In this document: positions 33,174-45,483 of the stretch, piece after piece
How positions within the stretch are numbered: the first letter of the stretch is position 1
Layout of the letters: each line of letters opens with the position of its first letter
DNA from: Actinomadura citrea
Lineage (GTDB): Bacteria > Actinomycetota > Actinomycetes > Streptosporangiales > Streptosporangiaceae
Assembly (NCBI RefSeq): GCF_013409045.1
Contig: NZ_JACCBT010000001.1
Span: 3,038,001-3,102,000 of the forward strand
DNA length: 64,000 nt
Direction: 5' to 3'
Notes under the pieces: model-generated
The model's input: the letters and a program-made list of their open reading frames with translations, nothing else
The model's database searches: none
Told to the model about the DNA's origin: nothing
Program-made: the position numbers and the translations under genes

Positions 33174-33677
33174 ATGTCCGGAACGATGACCGCACGCGGA
33201 GTCCACTCCGCAGCCCAGTCCGTCCCGTCCCCCAGTCCTCGCCCACGCCACCGGCCGATGCCCGCGCCGCGTCCGGCGCACACGGCCGTCGGGCAGTTGC
33301 ACGCCGCCCGCATGGGCCTCGCCGAGGCGGCCGAGGCCACCTCGCCCGCCGTCCGCTACGTGTGCGCCCACCTGGCGGCGCTGCGCGCGGCCGCCGCGGT
33401 CCTGGCGTCCAAGGAGCCTTTGGAGACCCACCGCCGCGGCCGTCCGCGCAGCGTCTGGGTGCTGCTGCCCGAGGCCGAGCCCGCGCTGCGCGAGTGGGCC
33501 GCCTTCTTCGCCGCCGGCGCCGACAAGCGCGCCGCCGCCGAGGCGGGCCTGCCGCGCGCCGTCACCCCGCGGGACGCGGAGGAGCTCCTGCACGACGCCG
33601 AGGTCTTCGTCACCCTCGTCGAGGACACCCTCGGAGTCGACGGGCAGCCCACGCTCCCCGTCCCCGAAGCCGGCTGA
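33174..33677 (+). CDS. SAV_6107-type HEPN-domain protein, SOS-regulated
   Basis: 167 aa. After a ~40-residue Ser/Pro/Arg-rich N-terminus the protein is helical (LHAARMGLAEAAEATSPAVRYVCAHLAALRAAAAVLA), matching the SAV_6107 HEPN family. R61-YVCA-H66 fits the R-x4-6-H motif that forms the RNase site of many HEPN toxins, although this family is not proven to cut RNA. ATG at 33174 has GGAAGGAGG seven bases upstream. The long leader contains a near-consensus promoter and a perfect SOS box, so it should be induced by DNA damage. It is monocistronic, followed by a strong hairpin. Confidence 0.8.
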   Translation: MSGTMTARGVHSAAQSVPSPSPRPRHRPMPAPRPAHTAVGQLHAARMGLAEAAEATSPAVRYVCAHLAALRAAAAVLASKEPLETHRRGRPRSVWVLLPEAEPALREWAAFFAAGADKRAAAEAGLPRAVTPRDAEELLHDAEVFVTLVEDTLGVDGQPTLPVPEAG

Positions 33678-33714
33678 GCCACCCCGGAGGCCGTCCCCCT
33701 CCCCGGGCCGGCCC

Positions 33715-33769
33715 CCGCCGGAGGCCGGGACGCCGCCCCGCCATGGGGAGCGGCGTCCCCCTCCGGCGG
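33715..33769 (+). terminator. Hairpin terminator after HEPN gene
   Basis: CCGCCGGAGG plus GGGACGCCGC (33715-33736, with a 2-base bulge) pair with the complementary segment at 33750-33769, giving a 20-bp stem and a 13-base loop. No T-tract follows. The remaining bases up to 33875 are GC-rich with no gene. Confidence 0.6.
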
Positions 33770-33875
33770 CCGGACCGATCGCGCCGGCGGGGCCGCGACC
33801 CCCCGAGCCGGTCCCTCCGGCGCGGTCTCACCCCGGTCCCCGCGCGGGCGAGGGCCGGTTGGTAGACATGGCCGG

Positions 33876-35063
33876 ATGACCGACCTACTGCCGCTGGACG
33901 GGATGCGCGTCGTCGAGCTGTCCAGCTTCGTCGCGACGCCGCTGGGCGGGATGACCCTGGCGCAGCTCGGCGCGGACGTCATCCGCGTGGACCAGATCGG
34001 CGGCGGGCCCGACATCGACCGGTGGCCGCTCGCGCCGTCCGGCCGGAGCCTGTACTGGGCCGGGCTGAACAAGGGCAAGCGATCGGTCGCCCTCGACCTG
34101 CGCTCGCCCGAAGGCCGCGAACTGGTCGCCGCGCTCGTCACGGAGGGCGGTGTCGTCCTGACCAACGCGCCGCCGCGGCCAGGGTTGTCCTACGAGGAGC
34201 TGAAGGCCGCGCGGCCCGACCTGATCCACGTCCGGCTCCAGGGGACGCGGGAAGGCGGCAACGCCGTCGACTACACGGTGAACGCCACCATGGGATTCCC
34301 GTCGATCACGGGGCCCGCGGACCTGGAGGCGCCCGTCAACCACGCGCTGCCCGCGTGGGACGTGGCGTGCGGCCTCTACATGGCCGTCGGGCTGCTGGCG
34401 GCGGAACGGCACCGGTCGCGCACCGGAGAGGGCCGGCGGATCCAGGTCGCGCTCCAGGACGTCGCCCTGGCCACCGCGGGGAACCTCGGCTACCTCGCAG
34501 AGGCTCAGCTCGGCGAGCCCAGAGCGCGCCTGGGCAATCACCTCTTCGGCGACTTCGGGCGCGACTTCGCCACGTCCGACGGACGGGTCATGGTCGCGAT
34601 CCTCACCGCCCGGCACTGGCGCGACCTGGTGGAGGCGACCGGTCTCGGCGAGGTGGTCGAGGCCCTCGGACGCGCCCTGGGCGCCGACTTCCGCCGCGCC
34701 GGCGACCGCTACGCCCACCGCGAGGCGCTCGGCGGCGTGCTCGCGTCCTGGTTCGCCCGCCGCACCTGCGAGCAGGTCGCGGACGGCCTGCGGCGGACGT
34801 CCGTCCTGTGGTCGCGCTACCGCGACTTCGCGGAGGTGGCCGCGGGGCTGCGGGACGAGCCGCTCATGGCACCGCTCGACCAGCCGGGCGTGGGCCCGCA
34901 CCTGGCCCCGGGCTCGCCCGTGCGGCTCGGTGAGACCTCCCCGCCCCCGGTCCCGGCCCCCACCCTCGGCGAGCACACGGACGAGGTGCTCCGGGACGTC
35001 CTGGCCCTGCCAGCCGAGCGCGTCGAGGCCCTGCGGGGCAACGGGACGATCATTGGCTGGTGA
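33876..35063 (+). CDS. CaiB/BaiF CoA-transferase family, 2-methylfumaryl-CoA isomerase (Mct)-like
   Basis: 395 aa class III CoA-transferase fold with the catalytic aspartate at D162 (LPAWDVACG). Many stretches match the Chloroflexus mesaconyl-C1-C4-CoA transferase Mct as I remember it: FVATPLGGMTLAQLGADVIR, the IGGGPDIDRWP segment, YWAGLNKGKRSVALD and GGNAVDYTVNATMGFPSITGP. Mct moves CoA within 2-methylfumaryl-CoA in the 3-hydroxypropionate bicycle; no other bicycle gene is here, so the physiological reaction in this organism is open. ATG at 33876; the 3' end overlaps the convergent membrane-protein gene by 14 bases. Confidence 0.82.
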   Translation: MTDLLPLDGMRVVELSSFVATPLGGMTLAQLGADVIRVDQIGGGPDIDRWPLAPSGRSLYWAGLNKGKRSVALDLRSPEGRELVAALVTEGGVVLTNAPPRPGLSYEELKAARPDLIHVRLQGTREGGNAVDYTVNATMGFPSITGPADLEAPVNHALPAWDVACGLYMAVGLLAAERHRSRTGEGRRIQVALQDVALATAGNLGYLAEAQLGEPRARLGNHLFGDFGRDFATSDGRVMVAILTARHWRDLVEATGLGEVVEALGRALGADFRRAGDRYAHREALGGVLASWFARRTCEQVADGLRRTSVLWSRYRDFAEVAAGLRDEPLMAPLDQPGVGPHLAPGSPVRLGETSPPPVPAPTLGEHTDEVLRDVLALPAERVEALRGNGTIIGW

Positions 35064-35616
35064 CGCGCGCGGGCTCGCGTCGGCGGCGGCGCCGATAGGC
35101 GACGGCCAGGGCGGCGAGGAGCGGGGCCCAGGCCACGAGGGGGAGGTAGAGGAACCCGACCACGGTGTGGCCGGCCGGGGTCATGTCGTCGCCCGGCATG
35201 CTCCACCAGGCCGCCAAGGGCGTCCACAGCACGGCGAGGACGGCGACACCGGCCCACGCGGGGATCAGGACCGCCGAGGGCGCGATGGTCCGGCCGCCGA
35301 TGACCGGGATCCAGCGGGGGACCACCTCGCCCCATCGCTGCACGAGTCCGAGGGCCGACAGGGCGGCGCCCTCGCTGAGGACGGCGAGCAGGACCAGGTA
35401 GCCGGGTCCCCAGAAGCCGGGCGGGCAGACCGTCCGGTAGCCCTCCTCGGTGTATCCGAGGTGGAGGCCCAGGGCGAGGCCGAGCCGCCAGATGCCGGAC
35501 GGCAGTGCGAGCAGGGTGATCGTGTGCGCGGCCAGGTGCGCCCATCGGGGGGCGGGCCGCACCGCCGGTCGCGCGGCGTGGGCGGGACGGGAGAGCACGG
35601 TCATGCGGACGAGCAT
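35050..35616 (-). CDS. Four-helix membrane protein of unknown function
   Basis: 188 aa with four to five hydrophobic segments (about 28-50, 68-92, 115-133 and 147-170) and a basic C-terminus (AYRRRRRREP). No family is recognised. Loops carry Trp/Pro/Gly-rich sequences such as VCPPGFWGPGYL. The first ATG (35616) or a second four codons later (35604) could start it; neither has a clear ribosome binding site. It is divergent from the MFS gene. Confidence 0.6.
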   Translation of the reverse strand: MLVRMTVLSRPAHAARPAVRPAPRWAHLAAHTITLLALPSGIWRLGLALGLHLGYTEEGYRTVCPPGFWGPGYLVLLAVLSEGAALSALGLVQRWGEVVPRWIPVIGGRTIAPSAVLIPAWAGVAVLAVLWTPLAAWWSMPGDDMTPAGHTVVGFLYLPLVAWAPLLAALAVAYRRRRRREPARVTSQ

Positions 35617-35734
35617 GTCCGCCCGGGGGCGGCCGATCCTCCCGCCGGAGGCCGGACCGGGTCCCCCACAGGGGGGAGGAGGGTGGTTCGTCCCGGTATG
35701 AGATTGTTAGGGGAGCGAACTTCAGGAGGGCACG

Positions 35735-37159
35735 GTGGCGGGGCGGGGCGGGCGGGGGCTGGTGCCGCTGCTGGCCTTCCTCGGCGTGATGGCGTACTCG
35801 CTCTCGATGGCCGTGGTGACGCCCGCGCTGCCGCAGATCCAGCACGGCCTGCACACGACCCCGGCGGGAGCGGCGTGGGCGCTCACGGCGATGACGCTGT
35901 CCGCGGCCGTCGCCACGCCGGTGGTCGGACGGCTCGGCGACCTGTACGGGGCGCGCCGCGTGCTGCTCTGCGTGCTCGCCGTCGCCACCGCCGGGACGGT
36001 CGTCGCGGCGCTGGCCGCGACGGTGCCGGTCATGCTCGCCGGGCGCGTCCTCGGCGGCGTCGGCGGCGGCGTCTTCCCGCTGGCGTACACGATCATCCGG
36101 GACGTCCTGCCGCCCGCCCGGCGGGCCCCCGCCGTCGGCCTCATGTCGTCCATGCTGGGCCTCGGCGGCGCCGTGTCGTGGTGCCTGGCCGGTCCGATCA
36201 TCGACCTCCTCGGCTGGCGGTGGCTCCTGTGGCTGCCCGTCATCGGCCTGGTGCCCGGCGTCGTCCTCGCCTGGTGGATCGTTCCGGCCGGACGCCGCGA
36301 CGGGTCGTCCCGCGCGGCGGCGCGCGTCGACTGGTGGGGCGCCGTCCTCTTCGCCGCCTGGCTCGTGGCCGCGCTGACCGCCCTCACCGAGGGGATGGAC
36401 TGGGGCTGGACGTCCCCGGGCGTCCTCGGGCTGCTCGCGCTCGCGCTCGCGGGGGCCGGCGCCTGGCTGTGGGTGGAGGGCCGCGTCTCCGAGCCCCTGA
36501 TCGACCTGCGCCTCATGCGGGTGCGCGGGGTATGGACGGCGAACGCCGCCTCGCTCCTGTCGGGCTATGCGCTGATGGCGGGCGGACTGCTGTTCCCTCT
36601 GCTCGTCCAGCTCCCGGAGGACACCGGGTACGGCTTCGGCGGGACGGCCACGCAGGCGGCGCTGCTCCAGCTCCCCGCCAGCGTCGGGATGACCGTCGCG
36701 GGCATGACGGCGGGCCTGCTCGACCGGCGCGTCGGCTCCCGCACGGTGCTGCTCGGCGGCGCGGTGATGACCGGCCTCGGCTACGCGTTCGTGGCGTTCG
36801 AGCACGGCGCCATGTGGCACCTCTACGTCGGCGGCCTGGCGCGGGGCGTCGGCCTGGGCTTCGCCTACGCCGCCGTGGCGACCCTGGTGGTCGCCGCCGT
36901 GCCGCCGGAGGAGACCGGCGTGGCCACCGGCATCAACACGCTGCTCCGCACCGTCGGCGCGTCCCTCGGGACGCAGGTCAGCGCGGTCATCGTCGTCGCG
37001 GTCCCCGGTGAGGGCGGGTTCTCCGCCGGGTTCGCGGTGAGCGCCGCGGTCACGGCGGCCGTCCTCCCGCTGGCCCTGCTCGTCCCGCGCCCGGGGCGCA
37101 GGCGCGAACACGGAACGGGGCCCGGAGCGGTGCCGGACCCCGTCACGGTCGTGCGGTGA
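35735..37159 (+). CDS. MFS transporter, DHA2-like
   Basis: 474 aa with about 13-14 hydrophobic helices. The motif-A loop GRLGDLYGARRVLL follows helix 2, and helix 1 has MAYSLSMAVVTPALPQIQ, as in proton-coupled drug efflux proteins of the DHA2 group. The substrate is unknown. GTG at 35735 has AGGAGGG eight bases upstream. The C-terminal tail is short and polar. It lies alone, 30 bp before the convergent bldD stop. Confidence 0.88.
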   Translation: MAGRGGRGLVPLLAFLGVMAYSLSMAVVTPALPQIQHGLHTTPAGAAWALTAMTLSAAVATPVVGRLGDLYGARRVLLCVLAVATAGTVVAALAATVPVMLAGRVLGGVGGGVFPLAYTIIRDVLPPARRAPAVGLMSSMLGLGGAVSWCLAGPIIDLLGWRWLLWLPVIGLVPGVVLAWWIVPAGRRDGSSRAAARVDWWGAVLFAAWLVAALTALTEGMDWGWTSPGVLGLLALALAGAGAWLWVEGRVSEPLIDLRLMRVRGVWTANAASLLSGYALMAGGLLFPLLVQLPEDTGYGFGGTATQAALLQLPASVGMTVAGMTAGLLDRRVGSRTVLLGGAVMTGLGYAFVAFEHGAMWHLYVGGLARGVGLGFAYAAVATLVVAAVPPEETGVATGINTLLRTVGASLGTQVSAVIVVAVPGEGGFSAGFAVSAAVTAAVLPLALLVPRPGRRREHGTGPGAVPDPVTVVR

Positions 37160-37189
37160 ATCGGGTGGTGCGGTGAGACAGGCGGTGAA

Positions 37190-37684
37190 TCAGAACGACT
37201 CGACGGCGCGGCGCGCCTCCGGGTCGAGGACGCCCCAGCCGATCAGCTCTTCGGTGAGCTCGGTCGGGGACTTGTCATAGATGACCGCGAGTGAACGCAA
37301 GTCCTCCTGACGGATGGACAGGACCTTTCCGTTGTAGTCGCCCCGCTGGCTCTGGATCGTCGCGGCGTAGCGGGCGAGAGGACCGGCCTTGTCTTTCGGA
37401 AGCTGCTGCAACCGCTCAAGATCGATAACGAGCTTGGGTGTAGGCCCGAGCGGGCTCGGCGCGGCTCCGCCGGGCAGCAACTCGGAAACCGGCACGCCGT
37501 AGAAATCGGCGAGCTCGGCCAGCTTCTGAACGGTGACGGCGCGGTCGCCCCGCTCGTACGAACCCACGACGACGGCCTTCCAGCGGCCGCGTGACTTCTC
37601 CTCCACACCGTGCAGGGACAGGCCCTGCTGGGTGCGGATGGCGCGCAGTCGCGCGCCGAGAGCCTTTGCATATTCAGACGGCAT
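37190..37684 (-). CDS. bldD: Developmental master regulator BldD
   Basis: 164 aa. The N-terminal XRE-type helix-turn-helix is nearly identical to Streptomyces BldD in the parts I recall (SEYAKALGARLRAIRTQQGLSLHGVEEKS, GRWKAVVVGSYERGDRAVTVQKLAELADFYGVPV). The C-terminal domain carries the c-di-GMP signature R-G-D followed eight residues later by R-Q-E-D. BldD dimerises around tetrameric c-di-GMP and represses sporulation genes. ATG at 37684 begins the conserved protein; the longer frame adds unconserved residues. It is divergent from the pyr operon, as in Streptomyces. Confidence 0.96.
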   Translation of the reverse strand: MPSEYAKALGARLRAIRTQQGLSLHGVEEKSRGRWKAVVVGSYERGDRAVTVQKLAELADFYGVPVSELLPGGAAPSPLGPTPKLVIDLERLQQLPKDKAGPLARYAATIQSQRGDYNGKVLSIRQEDLRSLAVIYDKSPTELTEELIGWGVLDPEARRAVESF

Positions 37685-38044
37685 TCTGCGGCCCCCCAGG
37701 CTCACTTTCGTCGTCGTCGGACCCCGGCTTGTCACCGGGGGGAGACAGATTCGCGAAGCCAGGGGGCCTCAGGACTCTGTCTCCAGGGATGGTTACGGAC
37801 AGTGACGGTAAAACGGGTAGGGCCCCAGGTCAAGCTGATTGGAAAAAAGCGGTCGAATCCGCAGGACTCGATCCGGGCCGTCCGGATCGCGTCCGGCCCG
37901 TGCGGGCAGGGGCGCGGCGGGCCGGACGGGCGGCCGGGGCTCTCCCGAGCGCCCCCGAATGTGACCCCTCTCACCTGCGAAGACGTGGACGGTGCCGGGT
38001 GTCGGGCAGGCGGGACCGGCTGCTAACGTGTGGGGGACACGACG
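37685..38044. other. bldD-pyrR divergent promoter region
   Basis: About 360 non-coding bases. Single BldD-like half sites (CTCACT near 37705 and GTCACC near 37733) occur in the bldD leader but no full palindrome, so autoregulation is possible but not shown. A TAACGT hexamer near 38024 could be the pyr -10 element, placing the start about 10-15 bases before the PyrR hairpin. A purine-rich low-GC patch (TTGGAAAAAAGCGG) lies near 37840. No small gene is supported. Confidence 0.45.
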
Positions 38045-38080
38045 TCCTTTAAGGCCCGTCCCGTGAGGCGGGGAAGGAGG
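38045..38080 (+). promoter_or_regulatory. PyrR-binding hairpin sequestering the pyrR ribosome binding site
   Basis: The RNA from 38045 folds as TCCTT (38045-38049) with AAGGA (38074-38078), enclosing an upper stem CCCG-T-CC (38055-38061) with GG-CGGG (38067-38072) and a CGTGA loop. The single-base bulge and the GTGAGGC loop region match the PyrR binding loop known in mycobacterial pyr leaders. The closed form buries the ribosome binding site AAGGAGG (38074-38080), so UMP-bound PyrR would block translation rather than cause termination. Confidence 0.78.
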
Positions 38081-38088
38081 TTTCGGCG

Positions 38089-38679
38089 GTGAACGCTGCC
38101 TTCAGGCAGGAGCATCGCGTGGCGGACGGTGACCCCCGGCCCAAGGCCGTTCTGGAGGGTCCCGACATCCGGCGCGCGCTGACCCGCATCGCACACGAGA
38201 TCCTCGAGCGGACCAAGGGCGGCCACGACGTCCTGCTGCTCGGCATCCAGACCCGCGGCGTGACGCTGGCCGAGCGGCTCGCCGGGGCGCTGCGCGAGGT
38301 CGAGGGCCGCCCGGTGCCCTGGGGCTCGCTCGACGTGACCATGTACCGGGACGACCTGCGGATGCGGCCCGCCCGCGCTCTCGGCCGCACGGAGCTGCCC
38401 GCCGAGGGGATCGACGACAGGGTCGTCGTGCTCGTCGACGACGTGCTGTTCTCCGGCCGGACGGTGCGCGCGGCGCTGGACTCGCTGAACGACCTCGGCC
38501 GGCCCCGCGCCGTCCAGCTGGCGGTGCTGGTGGACCGCGGGCACCGGCAGCTGCCGATCCGCGCCGACTACGTGGGCAAGAACCTGCCCACCTCCATGCG
38601 CGAGACCGTGAAGGTCCTGCTGGACGAGAACGACGGGCGCGACGCGGTGCTGCTCGGCCCGACGGGGGGTGCCGAATGA
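38089..38679 (+). CDS. pyrR: PyrR, pyr operon regulator / uracil phosphoribosyltransferase
   Basis: 196 aa type I phosphoribosyltransferase fold. The PRPP-binding motif [19 protein letters not shown] is present, as are [10 protein letters not shown] and the loop [11 protein letters not shown] typical of PyrR. It binds its own leader RNA with UMP/UTP to repress the operon and may salvage uracil. GTG at 38089 has AAGGAGG eight bases upstream, within the regulatory hairpin. Overlaps pyrB by four bases. Confidence 0.95.
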   Translation: MNAAFRQEHRVADGDPRPKAVLEGPDIRRALTRIAHEILERTKGGHDVLLLGIQTRGVTLAERLAGALREVEGRPVPWGSLDVTMYRDDLRMRPARALGRTELPAEGIDDRVVVLVDDVLFSGRTVRAALDSLNDLGRPRAVQLAVLVDRGHRQLPIRADYVGKNLPTSMRETVKVLLDENDGRDAVLLGPTGGAE

Positions 38680-39617
38680 ACCGCCATCTGATCTCCGCCG
38701 CCGACCTCAGCCGCGACGACGCGCTGCTCGTCCTCGACACGGCCGAGGAGCTCGCGCAGATCGCGGGCCGCTCCATCAAGAAGCTGCCGACGCTGCGCGG
38801 CCGGACGGTCGTCAACCTGTTCTTCGAGGACTCCACCCGTACCCGGATCTCGTTCGAGGCCGCGGCCAAGCGGCTGTCGGCCGATGTGATCAACTTCTCC
38901 GCCAAGGGCTCCAGCGTGTCCAAGGGCGAGAGCCTGAAGGACACGGCGCTCACGCTGGAGGCGATGGGCGCGGACGGCGTCGTCATCCGGCACAACGCCT
39001 CCGGGGCGCCGCACCGGCTGGCCGGCTGGGTGCAGGGCAGCGTGGTCAACGCCGGCGACGGCACCCACGAGCACCCCACGCAGGCGCTCCTGGACGCGTT
39101 CACGATGCGCAAGCGCCTAGGCGACCTGGAGGGCCGCAAGGTCACGATCGTCGGCGACGTGCTGCACAGCCGCGTGGCACGATCCAACGTCCTGCTGCTG
39201 GACACGCTCGGCGCCGACGTCACCGTGGTCGCGCCGCCGACGCTGCTGCCGGTCGCGATCGACACCTGGCCCTGCTCGGTGTCCTACGACCTGGACGCCG
39301 TCATCCCGAAGAGCGACGTGATCATGATGCTGCGCGTCCAGCAGGAGCGCATGAACGCCGCCTACTTCCCGACGGTGCGCGAGTACAGCCGCCGCTACGG
39401 GCTGGACGCCGAGCGCATGGCCGAGCTGCCCGACCACGCCATCGTCATGCACCCCGGGCCGATGAACCGCGGCGTCGAGATCGCCGCCGAGGTCGCCGAC
39501 TCGGTCCGCTCCACGATCGTCGAGCAGGTCGCCAACGGCGTCAGCGCGCGCATGGCCGTCCTCTACCTGCTGCTCGGAGGCTCCGAGCCCGCCATCGGCC
39601 AGGAGGTCCCCCAGTGA
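38676..39617 (+). CDS. pyrB: Aspartate carbamoyltransferase catalytic subunit
   Basis: 313 aa. Carbamoyl-phosphate-binding loop [18 protein letters not shown], then [11 protein letters not shown] and the aspartate-binding [12 protein letters not shown]; the flexible loop and [10 protein letters not shown] are intact. It makes carbamoyl aspartate. No regulatory PyrI subunit is encoded, as expected for actinobacteria. ATG overlaps the pyrR stop; its own stop overlaps the pyrC GTG. Confidence 0.96.
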   Translation: MNRHLISAADLSRDDALLVLDTAEELAQIAGRSIKKLPTLRGRTVVNLFFEDSTRTRISFEAAAKRLSADVINFSAKGSSVSKGESLKDTALTLEAMGADGVVIRHNASGAPHRLAGWVQGSVVNAGDGTHEHPTQALLDAFTMRKRLGDLEGRKVTIVGDVLHSRVARSNVLLLDTLGADVTVVAPPTLLPVAIDTWPCSVSYDLDAVIPKSDVIMMLRVQQERMNAAYFPTVREYSRRYGLDAERMAELPDHAIVMHPGPMNRGVEIAAEVADSVRSTIVEQVANGVSARMAVLYLLLGGSEPAIGQEVPQ

Positions 39618-40900
39618 GCACCCTCATCATCAAGGGCGCGCGGATCCTCGGCGGCGAGGCCGCCGACATCCTCGTCCGCGACGGCGCCATCGCCGCGGTC
39701 GGGACCGGCCTGGACGAGGCCGGCGCCGAGGTCGTCGACGCCGGCGGGCTGGTGGCCCTGCCCGGTCTCGTCGACCTGCACACCCATCTGCGCGAGCCGG
39801 GCCGCGAGGACGCCGAGACCGTCGAGTCCGGCACGCGGGCCGCCGCGATGGGCGGGTACACGGCCGTCCACGCGATGGCCAACACCGACCCCGTCGCCGA
39901 CACCGCCGGCGTGGTGGAGCAGGTGTGGCGCCTCGGGCGCGAGGCCGGGTACTGCGACGTCCAGCCGGTCGGGGCCGTCACGCGCGGCATCGCCGGCGAG
40001 CAGCTCGCCGAGCTGGGCGCGATGGCCGACTCCGCCGCCGAGGTGCGGGTGTTCTCCGACGACGGGCACTGCGTGTCGGACGCGGTCATCATGCGCCGGG
40101 CCCTGGAGTACGTGAAGGCCTTCGACGGCGTCGTCGCCCAGCACGCCCAGGAGCCGCGCCTCACCGAGGGCGCCCAGATGAACGAGGGCGAGATGTCCGC
40201 GGCGCTCGGCCTGGCCGGCTGGCCCGCCGTCGCCGAGGAGGCGATCATCGCCCGGGACGTGCTGCTGGCCCAGCACGTCGGGTCGCGGCTGCACGTGTGC
40301 CACGTCTCCACGGCCGGATCGGTGGAGATCATCCGGTGGGCGAAGAGCAAGGGCTGCCCGGTGACCGCCGAGGTCACCCCCCACCACCTGCTGCTGAACG
40401 ACGCCAGGGCCGAGTCCTACGACCCGATCTTCAAGGTCAACCCGCCGCTGCGCACCGCCGACGACGTCACCGCGCTGCGGCACGCCCTCGCCGACGGGAC
40501 GATCGACTGCGTCGCCACCGACCACGCCCCGCACCCGGTCGAGGCCAAGGAGACCGAGTGGGCCGTGGCCGCCATGGGCATGATCGGCCTGGAGACGGCG
40601 CTGCCGGTCGTCCAGGAGGCCATGGTCGAGACCGGCCTGCTCGACTGGGCCGGGGTCGCCGACCGCATGTCGGTCCGCCCCGCCCGCATCGGCCGCCTTT
40701 CCGGACAGGGTCGTCCGCTGGAGGCAGGTTCGCCCGCCAACATCACGCTGTACGACCCGTCGCCGCGCCGCGCCGTGGACCCGTCCGCGCTGACCTCCAA
40801 GAGCCGCAACACCCCGTTCGCGGGGCTGGAGCTGCCCGGCCGGGTCGTCGCGACGTTCCTGCGCGGCAAGCCGACCGTCCTCGAAGGGAAGCTCCAATGA
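39614..40900 (+). CDS. pyrC: Dihydroorotase
   Basis: 428 aa class I (type B) dihydroorotase. Zinc ligands are in [10 protein letters not shown], the DDG segment follows later ([10 protein letters not shown]), and CVATDHAPH carries the catalytic Asp. A conserved KVNPPLR is also present. It cyclises carbamoyl aspartate. The start is GTG at 39614 inside a GTGA overlap with pyrB; AGGAGG lies upstream. In Streptomyces a small membrane-protein gene usually separates pyrC and carA; here the carA ATG overlaps the pyrC stop directly. Confidence 0.95.
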   Translation: MSTLIIKGARILGGEAADILVRDGAIAAVGTGLDEAGAEVVDAGGLVALPGLVDLHTHLREPGREDAETVESGTRAAAMGGYTAVHAMANTDPVADTAGVVEQVWRLGREAGYCDVQPVGAVTRGIAGEQLAELGAMADSAAEVRVFSDDGHCVSDAVIMRRALEYVKAFDGVVAQHAQEPRLTEGAQMNEGEMSAALGLAGWPAVAEEAIIARDVLLAQHVGSRLHVCHVSTAGSVEIIRWAKSKGCPVTAEVTPHHLLLNDARAESYDPIFKVNPPLRTADDVTALRHALADGTIDCVATDHAPHPVEAKETEWAVAAMGMIGLETALPVVQEAMVETGLLDWAGVADRMSVRPARIGRLSGQGRPLEAGSPANITLYDPSPRRAVDPSALTSKSRNTPFAGLELPGRVVATFLRGKPTVLEGKLQ

Positions 40901-42014
40901 ACCCTGCTCTGCTCGTTCTGGAAGACGGCAGGGTGTTCCGCGGAGTCGCGTACGGGGCCGAGGGGGAGGCCTTCGGCGAGATGGTCTTCAACACCGGCAT
41001 GACCGGCTACCAGGAGACCCTGACCGACCCCTCGTACGCGCGCCAGATCGTGGCGATGACGTCCCCGCACATCGGCAACACCGGCGTCAACGTCGAGGAC
41101 CCCGAGTCGCCCCGCATCCAGGTGGCCGGCTACGTGGTGCGCGAGCCCGCCCGGGTGGCGTCCAACTGGCGCGCCACGGGCTCGCTCGGCTCCGAGCTGC
41201 GCGAGCAGGGGGTCGTGGGCATCGCCATCCCCGGCACCCGGGCCCTGACGAGGCACCTGCGCGACCGGGGCGCGATGCGCGCCGGCATCTTCAGCGGCGC
41301 GGACGCCGCCCTGGCCGGGGAGGACGCCCTCGTCGAGCGCGTCCGGCAGAGCCCCTCCATGGAGGGCGCGGACCTGGCCCGGGACGTCTCCACCCGGGAG
41401 CCCTACGTCGTCCCGCCGTGGGGCATGAGGCGCTACAAGGTCGCGGCCCTGGACCTCGGCATCAAGGCGATGACGCCGTTCCGGATGTCCCAGCGGGGCT
41501 GCGAGGTGCACGTCCTGCCGGCGACCAGCACGGCCGAGGACCTCCTCGCCCTCGCCCCCGACGGCGTGTTCCTCTCCAACGGCCCCGGCGACCCGGCCGC
41601 CGCGGACTACGCCGTGGACGTGCTGAAGGGCGTCCTCGACACCGGGACGCCGTTCTTCGGGATCTGCTTCGGCAACCAGATCTTCGGCCGCGCGCTCGGC
41701 CTCGGCACCTACAAGCTGAGGTTCGGCCACCGGGGGATCAACCAGCCCGTCCAGGACCGGACGACCGGCAAGGTCGACGTGTCGGCGCACAACCACGGAT
41801 TCGCCGTGGACGCGCCCGTCGACCGGCCGTTCGACACCCCCTACGGGCCCGGCGAGGTCAGCCACGTGAACCTGAACGACGGGTGCGTCGAGGGGCTGAG
41901 GCTGCTGGACCGCCCGGCGTTCAGCGTCCAGTACCACCCGGAGGCCGCGGCCGGCCCGCACGACGCCTCCGGGCTCTTCGACCGTTTCTGCGACCTGATG
42001 GAGGCGTCGAGGTA

Positions 42015-42015
<1 letters not shown>
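40897..42015 (+). CDS. carA: Carbamoyl-phosphate synthase small (glutaminase) subunit
   Basis: 372 aa. An N-terminal CPSase small-chain domain ([32 protein letters not shown]) is followed by a class I glutamine amidotransferase domain with nucleophile C257 in GICFGNQ and the His/Glu of [10 protein letters not shown]. It delivers ammonia to CarB. It is tightly coupled: ATGA overlap with pyrC and a one-base overlap with carB. Confidence 0.96.
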
Positions 42016-45410
<3,395 letters not shown>

Positions 45411-45483
45411 CAGGACCGGGCGGGCCGGGCGGGGAGGACGCCGCCCGGCCGGCCCGGCGCACGCGATGAGGAGAGGGAGACGG

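Noticed and set aside
37685..37760. BldD autoregulatory box in the bldD leader
   Set aside because: Only isolated half sites in the same orientation were found, not the inverted pair expected for a BldD dimer.
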